Notes: generated by a model not told the origin, from the sequence alone. Shown: positions 40,701-55,700, numbered from the stretch's first letter. The stretch is DNA of 64,000 nt from Bradysia coprophila (GCF_014529535.1 NW_023503372.1:376075-440074), one strand, 5' to 3'. Made by a program: numbers and translations.

Positions 40701-43700
40701 CGCAAAAAGGGTAAAACTCAAGCGTTTCGCTCTTGTTGGAGTTTTCTATTTTCTTCCATCGGTAAACAAATACCTAAGCCAAATAGCTCAACACGCACAA
40801 GTTGCACATTTCTTTCAGGTTCGTATACACCTTGTGTATATGGGGCTATGTTGAAGTCTTCTATTCTAATAGAATTCTGGCTAATTCTACTTTATTTATG
40901 AATGGGGTCAATATTTTTGAGATTACATAATGTGGCCTTGACAATGCAAAACGAAGACTTTGTCAGAACATGATTTCCATTCACTCCAGCCAACATCGTG
41001 TGCCATAATAAAAATTTTATCTTTTATTTGAATCGCCGTTTGTCGACAATAAAACTTATCAAAATTTACACAGAACAATTTAAGAGATACAAAGAGCACA
41101 CAATTGGCCAAATATATTGAACAAGTTGTGTCTGCTAGGTCTACCATTCATTATGTATAGTAGCATCAAAGGAATAGGAATGGCATTCTGAAACATAGGT
41201 CGAATGTACAGGCCACGAATATCAACGAATTGAGATTGAATAAAAGCGTCGATGCGCCCTGTTCAGGGAAACATCCCACACATGCGCCTGTATTATTTCG
41301 ATATCATTAATGAAAAATCAATTAATTCTGCGCGGCACATTGAAATCATAAAGATAAGCTGTTTAAAGCAGGGACTATTTTTGTGAAAATTTCCGACTTT
41401 TTCCCAAATTCTCTCAAATTTTATTTTTGGAAAAAATAAGAAAATATGGAAAAATGTGCGAAAACTTTGGAAAATCATAAAAACTTTTTCCTCAAAATAG
41501 TCCCTGGTTATAAAGTCAGTTTTTTGTTCGTCCTTCCTTGAACTTTTCAGATATTAATTACAAAATTCGAATTTCATTTTTGATGAATGCAACTTAGGGA
41601 ACCCACATGCTAAAGCCAATTTAGCTGACGGGTCTAATTCAGACTAGATTAAGTTGGTATATAACAGAACGGTAGAACGGCAAATGATCTCAGTATTACA
41701 CAAGAGCATTAAATTGATCGAATGAAATCTCAAATCGAGAAAGTTTTAAATGATATCGGTAAAATGGCTAAACAATTAATATCGGCACAAGAGTGTAAGG
41801 AAATTTTATGGAAAGCTGTTAACATCCAAGCTAACGAGACGGATATTCAGCATGAGTTGAACGTAATGGAAAATTCGTTCGGATATATTGCCGACCTTGC
41901 TCATTTGACAATTTGGATGGGGAAAGTATTTTGCTTTCAATTGAATCGAATTCAAAAATTCAGCTAATAAAAAATGACAAAATTTTTCGAAGGGAAACGA
42001 TGAGGAGACCAGAGAAGAATTTAAGTTTTTCGTTAAGCTTGTTCCATTGGACAGTAATGGCAAAATTCGACGTAGTGAATTGACGTGGATGTTCGAACGA
42101 GAAGCTTTTATGTATGCTGATATGTTGCTGAAATTTAATGGTAAAAAATTCCAACGATCGGGATCATTCATACAGCATGTCACGCGTGCGAAGGCGATAT
42201 ATGGTTGACAATGTGATAGAAAGATAGGCAAACATAGTTGCTAGGAGTGACATACTTTATGCGTGATGGCGATGAAAGTACTGTGCGGTAATGTTCAGGA
42301 GTTAACAATTTAAACGAGTACGCTGCAAACTATCACTTCATTTCATAATTCATTTTTAGACCGAACCTCTGAACCGAATGGAACCGCAAAACCAAATATT
42401 TTACTATTAAACCCCGAACCTCGACCTCGAACTGTTATTTATGAATCTCTGCTTCGTATGCTATACCCGGGCCAGAATCGATCACTAATTTTTGGTCTAC
42501 TTTAATATAGCAACGGAAGCGACTCACTGGCATCCAAAGTGCTACCTAGCGAGAAAAGATCTGTTGGTGCTCGAGAATTTAAATCTGAGCGGATTTAAAC
42601 ACTTGACACATCGGACTCGATTCGATTGTCCGCTTGTGGAGTGTGTTTTACGTAGCGTGGCTGCCATCCATGCTGACAGTATCGCCTATGAGATGAAAAT
42701 TCACCCTCGTACCATTGTTGATGCTTTCGGCGAGTACAGAGAGGAATTTGGAATCGCACCGGATAAGATATGGTTCCAGAGAGGATTGGAAGTAAGAAAC
42801 ACTTGTTTGGGTCTCACAAATTGCTTTAAATAATTATGCCACCTATTTAGGCGATCAAGGCTATTATTCCTATGACGAAAAGCTACCAAAGATACCCTGA
42901 AAAATATCGAATCACAACGTTCGACAAACTCGTGTTCCCGATTTACGAAATGGTGAAGCCATCGTCCAAATATCGAAATGTTTTTTGCCACCAAGATCTA
43001 TGGGCAGGTAACATAATGTTCAAATTTTCCCAAATTAATGGGGAAGACAATCTATCTGAACCTTCAAGCTGTGTACTTATGGACTATCAATTTCCACGGT
43101 ATGTGCCTCCCATTGCCGATGTATTACAGTTAATTTTTATGACAACACGTCGAAGTCACCGTCAAAGATATTTGCTGAGCTATTGTCGAGTTTACTACCA
43201 GTGCCTTCATAACGAATTGAAAAGGCACGGGCTAAATGGTGAGACTGTATTGTCATGGGACGATTTTCGGGCTAGTTATGAAGATCTGAAACTGATGCCG
43301 ATGGTGTCCAACTGTGTTGCTCTGCCATTCACTTATTTTCCGAATGAAATTCAAATGAAAATTAAAAGTAGCGAGGCTGAAGAGTTTCGACGGGTACGAG
43401 AAGAGAATCATCACGATTACATCATAAAATATATGGAACAGGACGTTGAATTTAAGGATGTGGTGCTGGAGAGTATCGAAGAATTGATGGAGACATTGTA
43501 CGAGTGAAATACGGAATCAAAACAATCAAACAAAACCAAATACAAAACTCACGTTTGCTTCAATTAATATTTGAATTTTAATGGATCCAGGTCCTGTGTA
43601 CTTATTTGACCTCATCGGAAACCGGGGTGCCTTTGGTGTTCTAAAAGAAAGTTTTATTTGTAAATTGCTGGTTATAGTAGGATGAAGAATCTTTAAAATA

Positions 43701-45600
43701 ACTCTCAGATCGACCTACATAAGCAACCCATCAGAGGGATTCTTTTAAAAAACCGCCTACCGAAATCGGACCTATTTTCCAGTGAACTCTTTTATGTGTG
43801 CTTAGAAAGGTATTGGTTCCTAGAAACAAAACAAAAAAAAACAAAAAAATCCTTGGTCGTAATTGGTCGTGTGGAGAGTCATTAGGGAAATAATTGCACG
43901 TGCCAAAATAAGAAGAATCTACAAGAAATATCACCAAAATGAGAAAAGTCGCTTGGAAGTTGGACTTTTTTCAAAATTTGTTCTTTGGTGATTCTTCTCC
44001 TTTCAACTGTCACCCGCTTATTCTTGTGTTCTGAAGATGGAGCACGATCATCTGAAGAAGAAAAACAAGGACAAGCACCCGGCTCTGGCGAGGACAGATG
44101 GTCAGCGAGTGGACCGCGCGAAGCGAGTGCTCTGTAAATAGAGTACGATTATCGGAAGAATGAACAAGAGGATTCTCATTGTGGCAATTGGTTTTTTTTT
44201 TTAAATCGCCAAAGTGAGAATGAAAAAAAAACGCCAAGAAATAATGCCAAACTGAAGTCGCCAAAAAAATCAAGAAAAACTAAATAAAGAGTGATATCGC
44301 CAAAACATCGAACAAAATCGAACATTTTGGGACAAGGGGTCACGAATATTATTGAGTTATAACTCATTCGATTCGTTGAACTGTTGCGAGTAAAACGTAG
44401 TACTACGTTTGGTGAAATTTATTTTGTTGTCGACGATCGAGGTCAAGAAGTAAGGGTCTGCCAAATGAGCCTCAAAATCATTTTCTTGCGATTAGTCGAG
44501 GGAAACAATTTTGAGGAAATTTTTTTCAGCTAGCTTTATAGGCCTTGAAGAGACGCATATTTTGAGTATACACACCACCAGGTCCATGTTGACCTGTTGG
44601 TGATTACAATGATTTTTGGAGAAAAAATAGGTGATTTTCCAAGTCCCTGACCGCCTGCAGTAAAAGTTTGTCTCCGTTTTCATTGACAGTGCTCTATTGT
44701 ATGAAATGCCATTTGTAATGTAGTTACAGGGAGGCGAAACAGTTAAAAGAACCAATTTCTACATAAATAAACGATTAGGTTGGGCAAATTAGCTCTTATA
44801 TAGCACAACGAATGTTAAAACAAATGAAGTAGAAGATTTTGGGCCATATGTTGAAAACTCTTTGAACAAAAGAAGAAACAGATTTAGTAATAGCACCTGG
44901 TTGACATGCTTGATATTTGTGTTGGGCTGAAGCACCAACAGATCTCGATTCTTAACTTAAATATGAATGTCCTTTCATTGAAATTGAAAATTAAAGAAAC
45001 GAAAACATCACGGAAGGTGTCATTTCATAAAAAATTGCCAAAACACACTCACCTCACTTGATTCGAATTAATCGCATAGCAGAGACCCAATTCAGTTTCC
45101 ATGGGATGGAAATACTCACAACAATCAAACTGAATGTCATTCCACCAGCACAAATCTAGCGTTTCCTTGCAGCTGCTCCTCACCAAACTGGCATAATACG
45201 AAAAATTCGTTTGCAAGCAATTGTCCACCCCTTCATCGTCCGCATAGCATTCATGCACGGTGTGATATGATTCACCGCGAAAATAGGCAATTTCGCTGAG
45301 TACTTCCTCCAACGTGAAATCGTGATCGGATCCCCAAAGCCTAAATGGATTTGTTTTTGTGGCTTAAGAAAACTGAAGAGACTACAAAATACGGTTACAC
45401 AAAACTGTTCAGAGACTTTGGACACTCTGTCCATGTTCTTTGATTCACAAATGGCAATGGCCGGAAAATCTGTGTCCCAGTCTCGGTACGATGTTTCAAC
45501 GACAAACTGAATCGCATTGTGCTGAAATGCATCCCACGCCGACATAATCAGAAAACCACTCGCTATCCAAGCCAATGTAATGCAAACCACCCAGAACAAT
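37729..45600 (-). CDS. Pickpocket-type DEG/ENaC sodium channel, N-terminal exon missing
   Basis: Nine minus-strand exons (45406-45600, 45053-45340, 43553-43640, 39862-39947, 39670-39786, 39570-39603, 39266-39483, 37974-38080, 37729-37883) join in frame to give about 428 residues. They encode TM1 (ILFWVVCITLAWIASGFLI) and the extracellular domain with CEYFHPMETELGLCYAINS, VYVIGEEDVPNLV and SVEQRNCRF. The Cys-rich block CSVQCRKDKQLELCDCVSH with CDCMPSCTEIDVSL follows, and TM2 starts SFGGSASLFLGCSLLSFVE. Pickpocket channels are trimeric amiloride-type Na+ channels in sensory neurons and epithelia. The GxS-type filter region (GGSAS in place of the usual G-S-S/G-x-S context) is near-canonical. Exon 39570-39603 is only 34 nt. 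The cytoplasmic N-terminus (HG motif) was not found. A second gene lies inside the intron 39948-43552. Confidence 0.9.
41369..41506. repeat. hAT-like MITE (CAGGGACTATT family)
   Basis: It begins CAGGGACTATTTTTG and ends CAAAATAGTCCCTG. The flanks GTTTAAAG and GTTATAAAG resemble a target duplication. It lies in the long pickpocket intron, upstream of the nested EcKinase gene. A relative with a perfect 8-bp duplication is at 61003-61141. Confidence 0.7.
41722..43507 (+). CDS. EcKinase-like (ecdysteroid/choline kinase-like) protein 1
   Basis: Four exons (41722-41925, 41993-42140, 42511-42791, 42851-43507) join in frame to give 429 residues. This is the insect EcKL/CHK-like family, whose best-known member phosphorylates ecdysteroids at C-22; others are linked to detoxification by phosphorylation. 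Visible features are ENSFGYIADL (Gly-rich loop region), EEFKFFVKLVPLD with the ATP-binding Lys, CYLARKDLLVLENLNLSGF, the catalytic loop FCHQDLWAGNIMF (HxDxxxxN) and the metal-binding Asp in VLMDYQFPRY. The gene lies entirely inside a pickpocket intron on the opposite strand, and its stop is only 46 nt from pickpocket exon 43553-43640, so the 3' UTRs/exons probably overlap antisense. The Gly-loop exon is somewhat eroded (FGYIADLAHL), but no break is seen. Confidence 0.9.
43640..45052. other. Pickpocket intron, no other gene seen
   Basis: AT-rich intron sequence. A block near 44350 (GAGTTATAACTCATTCGATTCG) recurs near 16063, and a dispersed-family copy lies at about 44760-44900. Confidence 0.45.
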
Positions 45601-47160
45601 CTGTTTTAGGAAGTAAACTTAAGAAAATGCAGGGATATCAATCAACATTTTGGGTGAGTCGACTATAAAGAATCCAGATTCTAATTTACTGGGGTTCACG
45701 TTCACACATCCAGTAGATGAATGTGCATCGCATGCGCTACTAACTTTTCAGTGAAATGATTCTCCTTTTCGACTGTAAATCTCGCCCCATGCAATGATGA
45801 ATTTTCCAGGTAAGTTATGAATATATGTCTGAAGCCCATAATTGAACCATTCGATTATATGCTCTCCGACGAGAGATTCACTAAATAATAAACTATCATT
45901 CAGATCGACAATGGACAATACCACAATATTTATCACATTGCGTGCACTCAATAACAATTTATGTTCAATTGTAACATCTGATCTGGTTCCCATAAATCTT
46001 AGTCATTACATTGTACGCTTCGTATTTAGATTGACGCTTAATTGCCCACTAATTGAGCAGAAATATTTCGTTGATTAAATCCGAATTTCAGTTCATGTAA
46101 TAAATTCAATCTGATATTTACTGAATGAGTTTGATTTGTGGCGGTATGGAAATGATACCAATCAATTCTAGTTTCTCAACGCATTTTACATTGTGCTATG
46201 ATGAATATCAAATTGATTTTTGATAGGAACTGTGTGGGGTTGTGGGGTAACGGAACATCTTCATTTTACCACCAGTAACAGGTAGCCTGACCACATTTTT
46301 CGGCGGCTAAGAGTCAAAATTGTTCGACTAAACGAAAAGATCAAGGATGTATACTGTGGGTAGGTGGCGCAGATACAAAATGATGTAAGGGTGACCCCAC
46401 ACAACATTTATATAACTTATACAAAAACCTTACGGAATGATTTTCGTCGCTGTGATGATGTGGTGAAATTTTCTGTATGTAAAATCATCAAAAGTTATGT
46501 ACACCACGTCTTCCCGCATATATAATAGTATGGGGATCTGCGTTAACCCCCAAAGTTTTCACGAAAATGATTCTTGTAAATTCTCGAAATTCATGTTTAA
46601 CAATTAGGAGTTTCAAGAAATTTGAAGAATTTGAATCCTTAAATTTGTCGATACTCTTACTACCTGTTGGGTAGGTCAGATCCCTTGACTGTTTGTCTGA
46701 GCTTCTCAATAGTATTTTTATTGACAATGATTTATTGATTTATTTCAATGAAATGTAATTTTGTATGTTGATTGCCACAAAAACGCATTTAGAAGAAGAA
46801 CTACTAGAACGGTCTAATGAATCTCTCATTGATGATTTAATTCTGTTTAGTTTCACTGAAAATCTTCGAAACTATGTATATAAAATGCCCCGGTAAAAAA
46901 TGACGTAGGTTTTCAATAACATTTAAACTCGTGTCAATTGCGGCCCTCGCTTCGCTCTGGCAAACTTCACACTCGTTAATTTTTGTTCTATTTATTCGGT
47001 TTTGTTTACAAGGCAAAGTCACATAACAAGAAAACTACTATTGAAATAGATACAAAAATTCTGTTAGCAACATCAGTTTGTTCGTTAGACCAACATAATC
47101 TATCTTAGAACCCTAACCTCAGGAATTGATTCCATTCTCCACCAAACATTTTGTTTTTAA
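45601..47160. other. 5' flank of the pickpocket gene
   Basis: It should hold the first pickpocket exon, but no segment with the expected His-Gly motif joined in phase could be identified. The minus ORF at 45748-45993 does not resemble it. Confidence 0.35.
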
Positions 47161-47580
47161 ATCGGTTGAGAATTACACCCATGTTCGAACTTGACCTGAG
47201 GATTTCACTACTTCGTCGAATAAAAAAAAGTTTTTGAAAATCGGTTGAACTTTGCTCCAGTTATCGTGTCAACAAAGAGCAGAATGGGCTTCTTTCGAGG
47301 ACTACCACCAGATGGTTGCACCGATACCACCTATTTTCGAACTTGACCTGAGGATTTCACTACTTCGTCGAATAAAAAAAAGTTTTTGAAAATCGGTTGA
47401 ACTTTGCTCCAGTTATCGTGTTAACAAAGAGCAGAAAGGGCTTCTTTCGAGAACTATCACCAGATGGTTGAACCAATACCGCCCATTTTCGAACTTGACC
47501 TGAGGATTTCACTACTTCGTCGAATAAAAAAAAGTTTTTGAAAATCGGTTGAGATTTACTCAAGTTATCGTGTTAACAAA
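47161..47580. repeat. 152-bp tandem repeat, ~2.7 copies
   Basis: The anchor TTGACCTGAGGATTTCACTA starts at 47191, 47343 and 47495, exactly 152 bp apart each time. The units contain TCGTCGAATAAAAAAAAG and AAAATCGGTTGA and differ by a few substitutions. The minus-strand ORF across them is an artefact of the repeat. Confidence 0.9.
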
Positions 47581-49750
47581 GGGCACAAAATTTTAACATT
47601 TAACTTTTTTTCATCACATTTCCATACATTTTTAATCATAGTGAACGTGTTACGTACGGTGTATTTTCTTTTGTAAAACCCATGACTTACAGTCAAGGGA
47701 ACAATTGATGAATATCCGGGAAATTATCGAGAATTTATAAAAAATCTCGAAAAAAAAGTCCTGGAAATTAATTCTGGCAAAGGGCTTAAATATTAATTCT
47801 CAGATTCGAATGTCCCTTTACTCTGAGTCAGGTGGTATACTGATTCTCATATATTGTGACTGGTTAAAAAATTTAATAAAGGGTATCCCCATCCCATGAT
47901 TTATGACGAAATGTTGAAATACTGATAGATTCCGGTATATCAATTTTATCTGGACCTTTGAAGACAATGTCCTACAAGTTTGTACTAATGCACACAATTT
48001 TCACAATTTTGTTACCATGACGAGCGATTTGATAACTTCGTTTTTTCATTTATCAATCACAAAATATCATGATTATTTGTACTTTCAAAGTATCGACAGA
48101 TTACCGGAACCAATTTGAATATTCTTCGTAGCAACTTTGCATATTCTTGTCAAAAACAAAACGTATGTGACCCAATTTCTTAAGAACGGCAAAAGTAATG
48201 TTAAACTCTACAAATCTATTACTTCACTTGCTAGTGTTTGCCTATGAGAATCTGTCAGTTCATTTCTTTTGACTTACTTTCTGCTTTTTTAAAGAACACT
48301 AGCTTGACCGATTCGCTTATTTTTGTCGACGCTGCAGATAGCAGATGAATATATAATTTTGATTATTGGGTTGGTATCTTTCGGTTCGTCGTAATCGGTG
48401 TAAAACATTATTCTATGCAAAAAGTGTAATGCGAGAAACGTTGATATTAGCTCTAAATCCCAAATGCAGTGCAATTAAATGTACGACGACTTACATTTTA
48501 TCGATGGTATCATCAGAAGGCAAATCTTTATTCGAAATTCATTTATAATTCAATAGGAAAATGTGAATTTTTGTCTTTTTATATTATTAAGAACCCAAGT
48601 ACTCAACGTAACGTCACGTGTCACGTCCCAGATGATGTCAATGAAAAGCCCCAACCCCAGTGATTGCAAACAACGCCCAATGCTTATCGTTTATTCCATA
48701 GTTAGTTTTTCACCCACGAGTTCCCATATCAAGATATTGAAACATTTTTGCTTTTTAACTGTAACATGTAACAAGCATGTCTGCACGGTCCCCTTGAACA
48801 AAAATGAAGTTTTATCGTAATGTACCCAAAAACTGCCTGTCTTTTTGAAAGCGGGATGCTGTGGGAACTATAATCCCGAAACATTTTCGAATTGAATGTG
48901 TAATTAATGCGAGACGAAAATCGTTCGATTCATTGTCATCAACTTTCGACGTACCTCACGTTTTTGAATAAAATACCTTACTTGGCAATGGGGAACCATT
49001 TCCATGATTTGCTCGATTGATAAGTGATGTACTATTTCTACCCTCTGCTAAAGCCTTCGGAAGCCTTTGTTCTGAAAAAAGTTGTTTTTACATCGAAAAA
49101 AGGTGGAAATTGCATTTTCTCGGGTTACTTCCTCCGAAATCCAATTTCCAACTTTTTCCCTCGTTGAACAAATAACTATTACATGACTAGTGATAAGACG
49201 ATGAGTGGAGTGTTGGTGTGAATTTTGTTAATCCGAGAGCGTCGAAAGCAGCGCTAAAAACATGAAACATGAGTTTTCGGCCTTCCCCTCGAAGATAGCC
49301 ACTCAAAAGTACTATTGGCTATGTTACGATAAAACGTTTTGTTCAGGGGGACCGTGCCTGCCTACACAAAAAATTGATTTTGGTATCAAAGAAAAATGAT
49401 GCACAACTTGGTACAATGTAAGAAACTGCATTAATACTTTGCGCTACAAACGAACAAACATTGCACGCTTCTTTATGTGTACACAATTGACATGAAGGTG
49501 TATACTTAGTTGTTTGTGCCATACGAATAGTAAACTTATTTTTAGATAACATCCTATGTGAGATAACGACAACGTACCGAAGTCTTATATTTGTCATACG
49601 ACGAATGTATCAGAGTTGTTGATTGTATGTTTTGTATTTAGATGTCTTAAACAAACACTTTACTCTTAATTGTCTAAATTAGTAGTACTATTTTTCGGCA
49701 TTAAATAAAATTTGTAACGAGCACAGCGAAAAATTATTGCTTTTACTGTC
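47581..49750. other. 5' flank of EcKinase-like gene 2
   Basis: No gene is recognised. A copy of the dispersed ~150-bp repeat is at about 48200-48355. Confidence 0.4.
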
Positions 49751-52700
49751 ATGGTATCGATACGATCGGAATCGGTGGATAGCTATAACCACATCTTAAC
49801 CGGAGACGAGTTGAACGATATTGTTCGGAAAACTTTAAAAACTGTGAACCAAGTCAATGTTACCGAATACGAAATAAAATCCGATCGGAATGCATTTGGT
49901 TACTTGGGCGAGTATTTTCGGCTGACCGTTCACGTGGAAAGTGTAAGTGTTACATTTTGAAAAGGCAAAAAAAAATTCAATTGAAGTAAAACTCTTTGGT
50001 TTGGCAATATTAAATCAGTCAATTCCATTTCAATTTCGTTGAATTGGGTTAAGGTTGAGTGTTCGTTAGATTTGTTTGATATTATTTATCTCTCGGATAT
50101 TATTTGTATACACAAGAAATTGTTATCGTAATGTTCGTCATTGGAACACCTCTTAATACTCTCGCTCATGTATTTTACATATGGACAATTTAAAATGAAC
50201 TCAATTCTAATTCAGTTCACTATATATAATTTGATTAACCTGACAAAATATTGTGACACATTTGTTATTGTCGGTGGCACATAATTCGATTGAATTAATC
50301 GACATGATTTTGGAGATGTAAATTTGATTTACGGTTCACCTGAATTAGCATATACACATTCATTCATGAATAATATAATGTGAGAAAAGTTTGAGTGTGT
50401 CCCAGCTTTGGCTGCAACTTATACCAGGGCCTACTTTTTGGAAACTAATTTCTTGAATTTCTCGAAATTTCTCGAATTTTCTCGAATTTCTTAAAATTTC
50501 TCGAATTCGAGAAATTCGAGAAACTTCAAGAAACTCGAGAAATTAGTTTCTTGAAATTTCTTGAATTTCTCGAAGTTTCTCGAATTTCTTGAATTTTCTG
50601 GAATTTCTTGAAATTTCTCTAATTCGAGGAAATCAAGAAACTTTGAGAAATTCAAGAAATATTTCTCGAAGTTTCTTGAATTTCTGGAAGTTTCTTGAAT
50701 TTCTCAAAGTTTCTTGATTTTCTCGATTTTCTCTAAAAGTTTCTAAAAAGTACGCCCTGACTTATACCCAGATGGTGGTATAGTACGTTGGACAGTCCTC
50801 GATGTGTTGAGTACGAAACACGCATCGGCTGGTCCCAATGATCCGAATTCGGTTCCGCTGCAGCCACTCCACACCAAAAATGTAAAAAGTAGTATGAACG
50901 TAATAGTTCTTGGTGCAGCAGATAGCTGTCCACCATGAGTTTAAATAATCACTCCAAAGGTCTTCACGACACACTACCGTTAGTACAACATCGAAGTAAG
51001 ACAGAAATTACTCATACATGTCTACCGTCAATATTACTAAGGACAGGTAGTGAAGAACTATGGAGTGGTTATTTGAACTCACGGTACGCTAGATTAGTGC
51101 TGCAACAACGCTCCCACTACTTTTTCATTTTTTGTGTGAAGTAGCTGTGTGGATTTTAATTCGTCATAGATTAGAGCATTATATAGTTGGCCTGTAGAGG
51201 CGCCAGAATTTATTTTCAGTAGTGTGCCCTATTTTAAGATTTTGTTTTTGCTTCAGTGGAAACGCGGTCGTGGTTAGGGTTTTTCCAAAAAGTGTCGCAG
51301 AAAATTCATCAACTTTGATGGCATTTTCCCAGTCACTTCCAAACTAATTTTAGAAAATGAATTCAATTCATGTTTCTGATTTTAGCCAGCCGGCCGACCG
51401 AAATCCTTTCATGGTTCCATATTCACGTATGTCATAACGCAGATTTTTTTAAAGTTTTTCTTGCATCAATAATAGCTTTGATTTGAGATACTTATTCAAC
51501 GTTTCCACAAGCATTTCACCACTTTTCCAACCCTTCTCATCTTTTCAAAGTTTAGTGACGGTTCTGTTTATGATACGAAATTGCTTTTCATGATTTATAT
51601 TTTTATCCCCGTTCTAGGTTGGAACAATAAAGAATTTCCAACATAGTTTCTTCTACAAAGTTTTATTGGAGCTAAAAATCTTCAAGAAAATAGATTATTC
51701 TCTAGAAGTAGTAACACATCCTTTGATAACACTAGGCGACATTCTGATAAAAAAAAGTACCAAATTCGATAAGTCAATAGAAATTCGTTTGTTTAGAGGT
51801 TTTTCTGTTTCATTTTCCCTCTGAATTCATTCACGGCAGCCCTGCTAATTCTATTTAATTTTATCACGTGGTTAACTGCTGCAAAGTCTTTGGGCCAGAC
51901 TGATCTCAGAAAAAATTGTCAGACATTTGTATTGTTAAGAATTGTGCTGAAATAAACGAACTATGAACTTTGAAATAGAAATTCGTTTGCAGTTTCTAAA
52001 AACTTCAATCGAAAATTAGTAGCCAGTTGTAAAACCAACAGAAATTTTTATTCGTGAAATTCAATTATTAATTTATTGCCTAATTTTCACTACAACTTCA
52101 ACAGCCATTATTGAAAGTATCAAAACGTATGTTTTTGAAACAAACAACGAACTAGATGAAGGTTCATCTGTAGGTCCGTCTGTAGGGTCAGTTGGAGTCA
52201 CTGGAGGATCTGTTGAAGGAGGATCTGTTGAAGGAGGATCTGTTGTAGGAGGATCTGTTGTAGCGGGATCTGTTGTAGCGGGATCTGTTGGAGTAGTATC
52301 TGTAGGTTCTGGTGATGGTGGTACTTCAAGTTCTAATCCATTAAATGTTACATTGAAAAATGCCAGCCGATCTACGTATTCAATAAAATTGGGTCGTTGC
52401 ACATCATGGAAATGGCAATCGTACAGACGTACATCTTCGATGTGATCGTCCGGGAATCCGCGCAGGTACAAAGCGTAATTCGATTTGTTCGACGTCACAT
52501 TTCGAATGTCAATATTACGAACGATCGGCTTGCGGTTTCCGTCCGGTCCTTCTTCATAGTTAAAATCAATCGACAGAGCCATTCCTCTAGATGTACTCGT
52601 CCCGGTGTACAATTCCGAGATCTGAATATTTCGAATGAAAATGTCCTCGATCAGTGCGCCTCTGACTGCATTGTTCTTGAATCTTAAGGCCTGTTCCAGC

Positions 52701-55700
52701 TGTGGACTGCTCATTACACAGTCCTGACAGAAAATATTCTGTGCTCCACCAGAAATTTCCGATCCGATTGTGAAACCGCCGTGGCCATCTTCGAACTGAC
52801 AATTCTGGACGACAATGTTCTCCGACTTGATACCTATGCGATGACCGTCAGCATTTCGTCCTGATTTCACAGCGATACAATCGTCTCCAGTTCGGAATTT
52901 CACATTCTCAATCAGAACGTCTTTACAACTCTCTGGATCGCAGCCATCGCTGTTTGGACCGGTGCTGTTAATTGTCACTCCTCGGACGATGACATTTTCA
53001 CACTCGACTGGATTAAGAATCCACATGGGTGACCGCACTAGCGTGATATCTTCAATCAAAACGTTCTTGCTGCGATGGGGCTGAACGAATTGTGGTCGTA
53101 GATAGTGTCCATCGCCAAATATTCGGTCTTCAACTGGCACGTTATTCTCCACCATTTCCAAGAGAACATTACGAGCAGCTTCTTGAGTAGGGTCTCCTTC
53201 GATTGGAGGACCACAGATGATTTCCAAATTGTTGTTGCGTCCCTTCCATGGCCACCAATTAAAGCAGTCAGAATTTCCGTCAAGTGTTCCGGTGCCGGTG
53301 ATTGCAATATTTTCCGTCTCGAATGCGTAGATGAAGGGTGAGTAGTTCATCAGTTCCATACCTTCCCAACGGCTACGGACGATCGGATATGTGCTGACAT
53401 CTCGAGTGAAGAGAACTGTCGATCCTTCAGACAAGTGCAGATTTACGTTGCTTAAAAGTTGTATGGCGCTGGTAAGGAACACACCCTGGCGCACGAGAAA
53501 TGTGGTTATTCTAGTGCAATGTTCTTATTATCGAAATACTTACAGCAGGCACAACGACTCTTCCTCCACCTGCTGCATTGCAAGCTTCAATAGCTCTTCT
53601 GAATGCCTCGGTATTAAGTACTTCACCACCCTCAACCGCATCATAGTCCAAGATAGAGAAGTCACGGTTCGGAAAGATTGGTGGACTGATTCTACTTAAG
53701 ATCTCAGGTACCATATGCCAAGTGCTCACGTCTAATTGAGAGGAACCACAAATTTCGACTCTTCCTTGCGGAGCATCAAGTATCTGGTATGTGATAGGGA
53801 ACGACAGCTGCGAACAAGGAAAATTCAGTTTTTTTTGCCTTGAAATTAACCCTTTAAGTCTTACGCCTTCGTGTTGAGTTCCGAGTTGTAGTGGGAATGA
53901 AAAGCTATGCTCGATGTTTGGCACAACATCTGATCCGAGAGGTTGCTCCGTTAGTATTACATCTCCACCATCTATTGTGCCGGTTACTCTCCAAATTAAG
54001 TTGGAGCTTGCTGTGCCTGAATGGTTAACGCATTGCTTGTTTATATGCTTTTAGTCAGCTACACAGACTCATGTACTTACTAGGCACAAAGTTTACGTTG
54101 ATGTTGTACTCCCTTTTCGTGATTATGTTGCATGCAGTAGTGTCAGTACAATTTTCAATTGTAAATTGACGGAGTGTCCCCAGGGATTCTGTAAAAAAAT
54201 TATTCGTTATCGGTGCTCGAAAGCTCGGAATGAAATGCATTGCTTACCGCAATCCGGTACCGGTGTGATAAGTTCTGTTCCATTAACTGTTACATTGAAA
54301 AATGCCAGTCCATCAACGTGTTCAATGACATTGGGTAGTTGCACATTATGGAAATGGCAGTCGTACAGACGTACATCTTCGATGTGATCGTCCGGGAATC
54401 CGCGCAGGTACAGAGCGTACTTCGATTTGTTCGACGTCACATTTCGAATGTCAATATTACGAACGATTGGCTTGCGGTTTCCGTCTGGTCCTTCTTCATA
54501 GTTAAAATCAATCGACAGAGCCATACCTCTAGATGTACTCGTCCCGGTGTACAATTCCGAGATCTGAATATTTCGAATGAAAATGTCCTCGATCAGTGCG
54601 CCTCTGACTGCATTGTTCTTGAATCTTAAGGCCTGTTCCAGCTGTGGACTGCTCATTACACAGTCCTGACAGAAAATATTCTGTGCTCCACCAGAAATTT
54701 CCGATCCGATTGTGAAACCGCCGTGGCCATCTTCGAACTGACAATTCTGGACGACAATGTTCTCCGACTTGATACCTATGCGATGACCGTCAGCATTTCG
54801 TCCTGATTTCACAGCGATACAATCGTCTCCAGTTCGGAATTTCACATTCTCAATCAGAACGTCTTTACAACTCTCTGGATCGCAGCCATCGCTGTTTGGA
54901 CCGGTGCTGTTAATTGTCACTCCTCGGACGATGACATTTTCACACTCGACTGGATTAAGAATCCACATGGGTGACCGCACTAGCGTGATATCTTCAATCA
55001 AAACGTTCTTGCTGCGATGGGGCTGAACGAATTGTGGTCGTAGATAGTGTCCATCGCCAAATATTCGGTCTTCAACTGGCACGTTATTCTCCACCATTTC
55101 CAAGAGAACATTACGAGCAGCTTCTTGAGTAGGGTCTCCTTCGACTGGAGGACCACAGATGATTTCCAAATTGTTGTTGCGTCCCTTCCATGGCCACCAA
55201 TTAAAGCAGTCAGAATTTCCGTCAAGTGTTCCGGTGCCGGTGATTGCAATATTTTCCGTCTCGAATGCGTAGATGAAGGGTGAGTAGTTCATCAGTTCCA
55301 TACCTTCCCAACGGCTACGGACGATCGGATATGTGCTTACATCTTGAGTGAAGAGAACTGTCGATCCTTCAGATAAGTGCAGATTTACGTTGCTTAAAAG
55401 TTGTATGGCGCTGGTAAGGAATACACCCTGGCGCACGAGAAATGTGGTTATTATTGTGCAATGTTCTCATGATCAAAGTACTTACAGCTGGCACAACTAC
55501 TCTTCCTCCACCTGCTGCATTGCAAGCTTCAATAGCTCTTCTGAATGCCTCGGTATTAAGTACTTCACCTCCCTCAACCGCATCATAGTCCAAGATGGAG
55601 AAGTCACGGTTCGGGAAGATTGGTGGACTGATTCTACTTAAGATCTCGGGTACCATATGCCAAGTGCTCACGTCTAATTGAGAGGAGCCACAAATTTCGA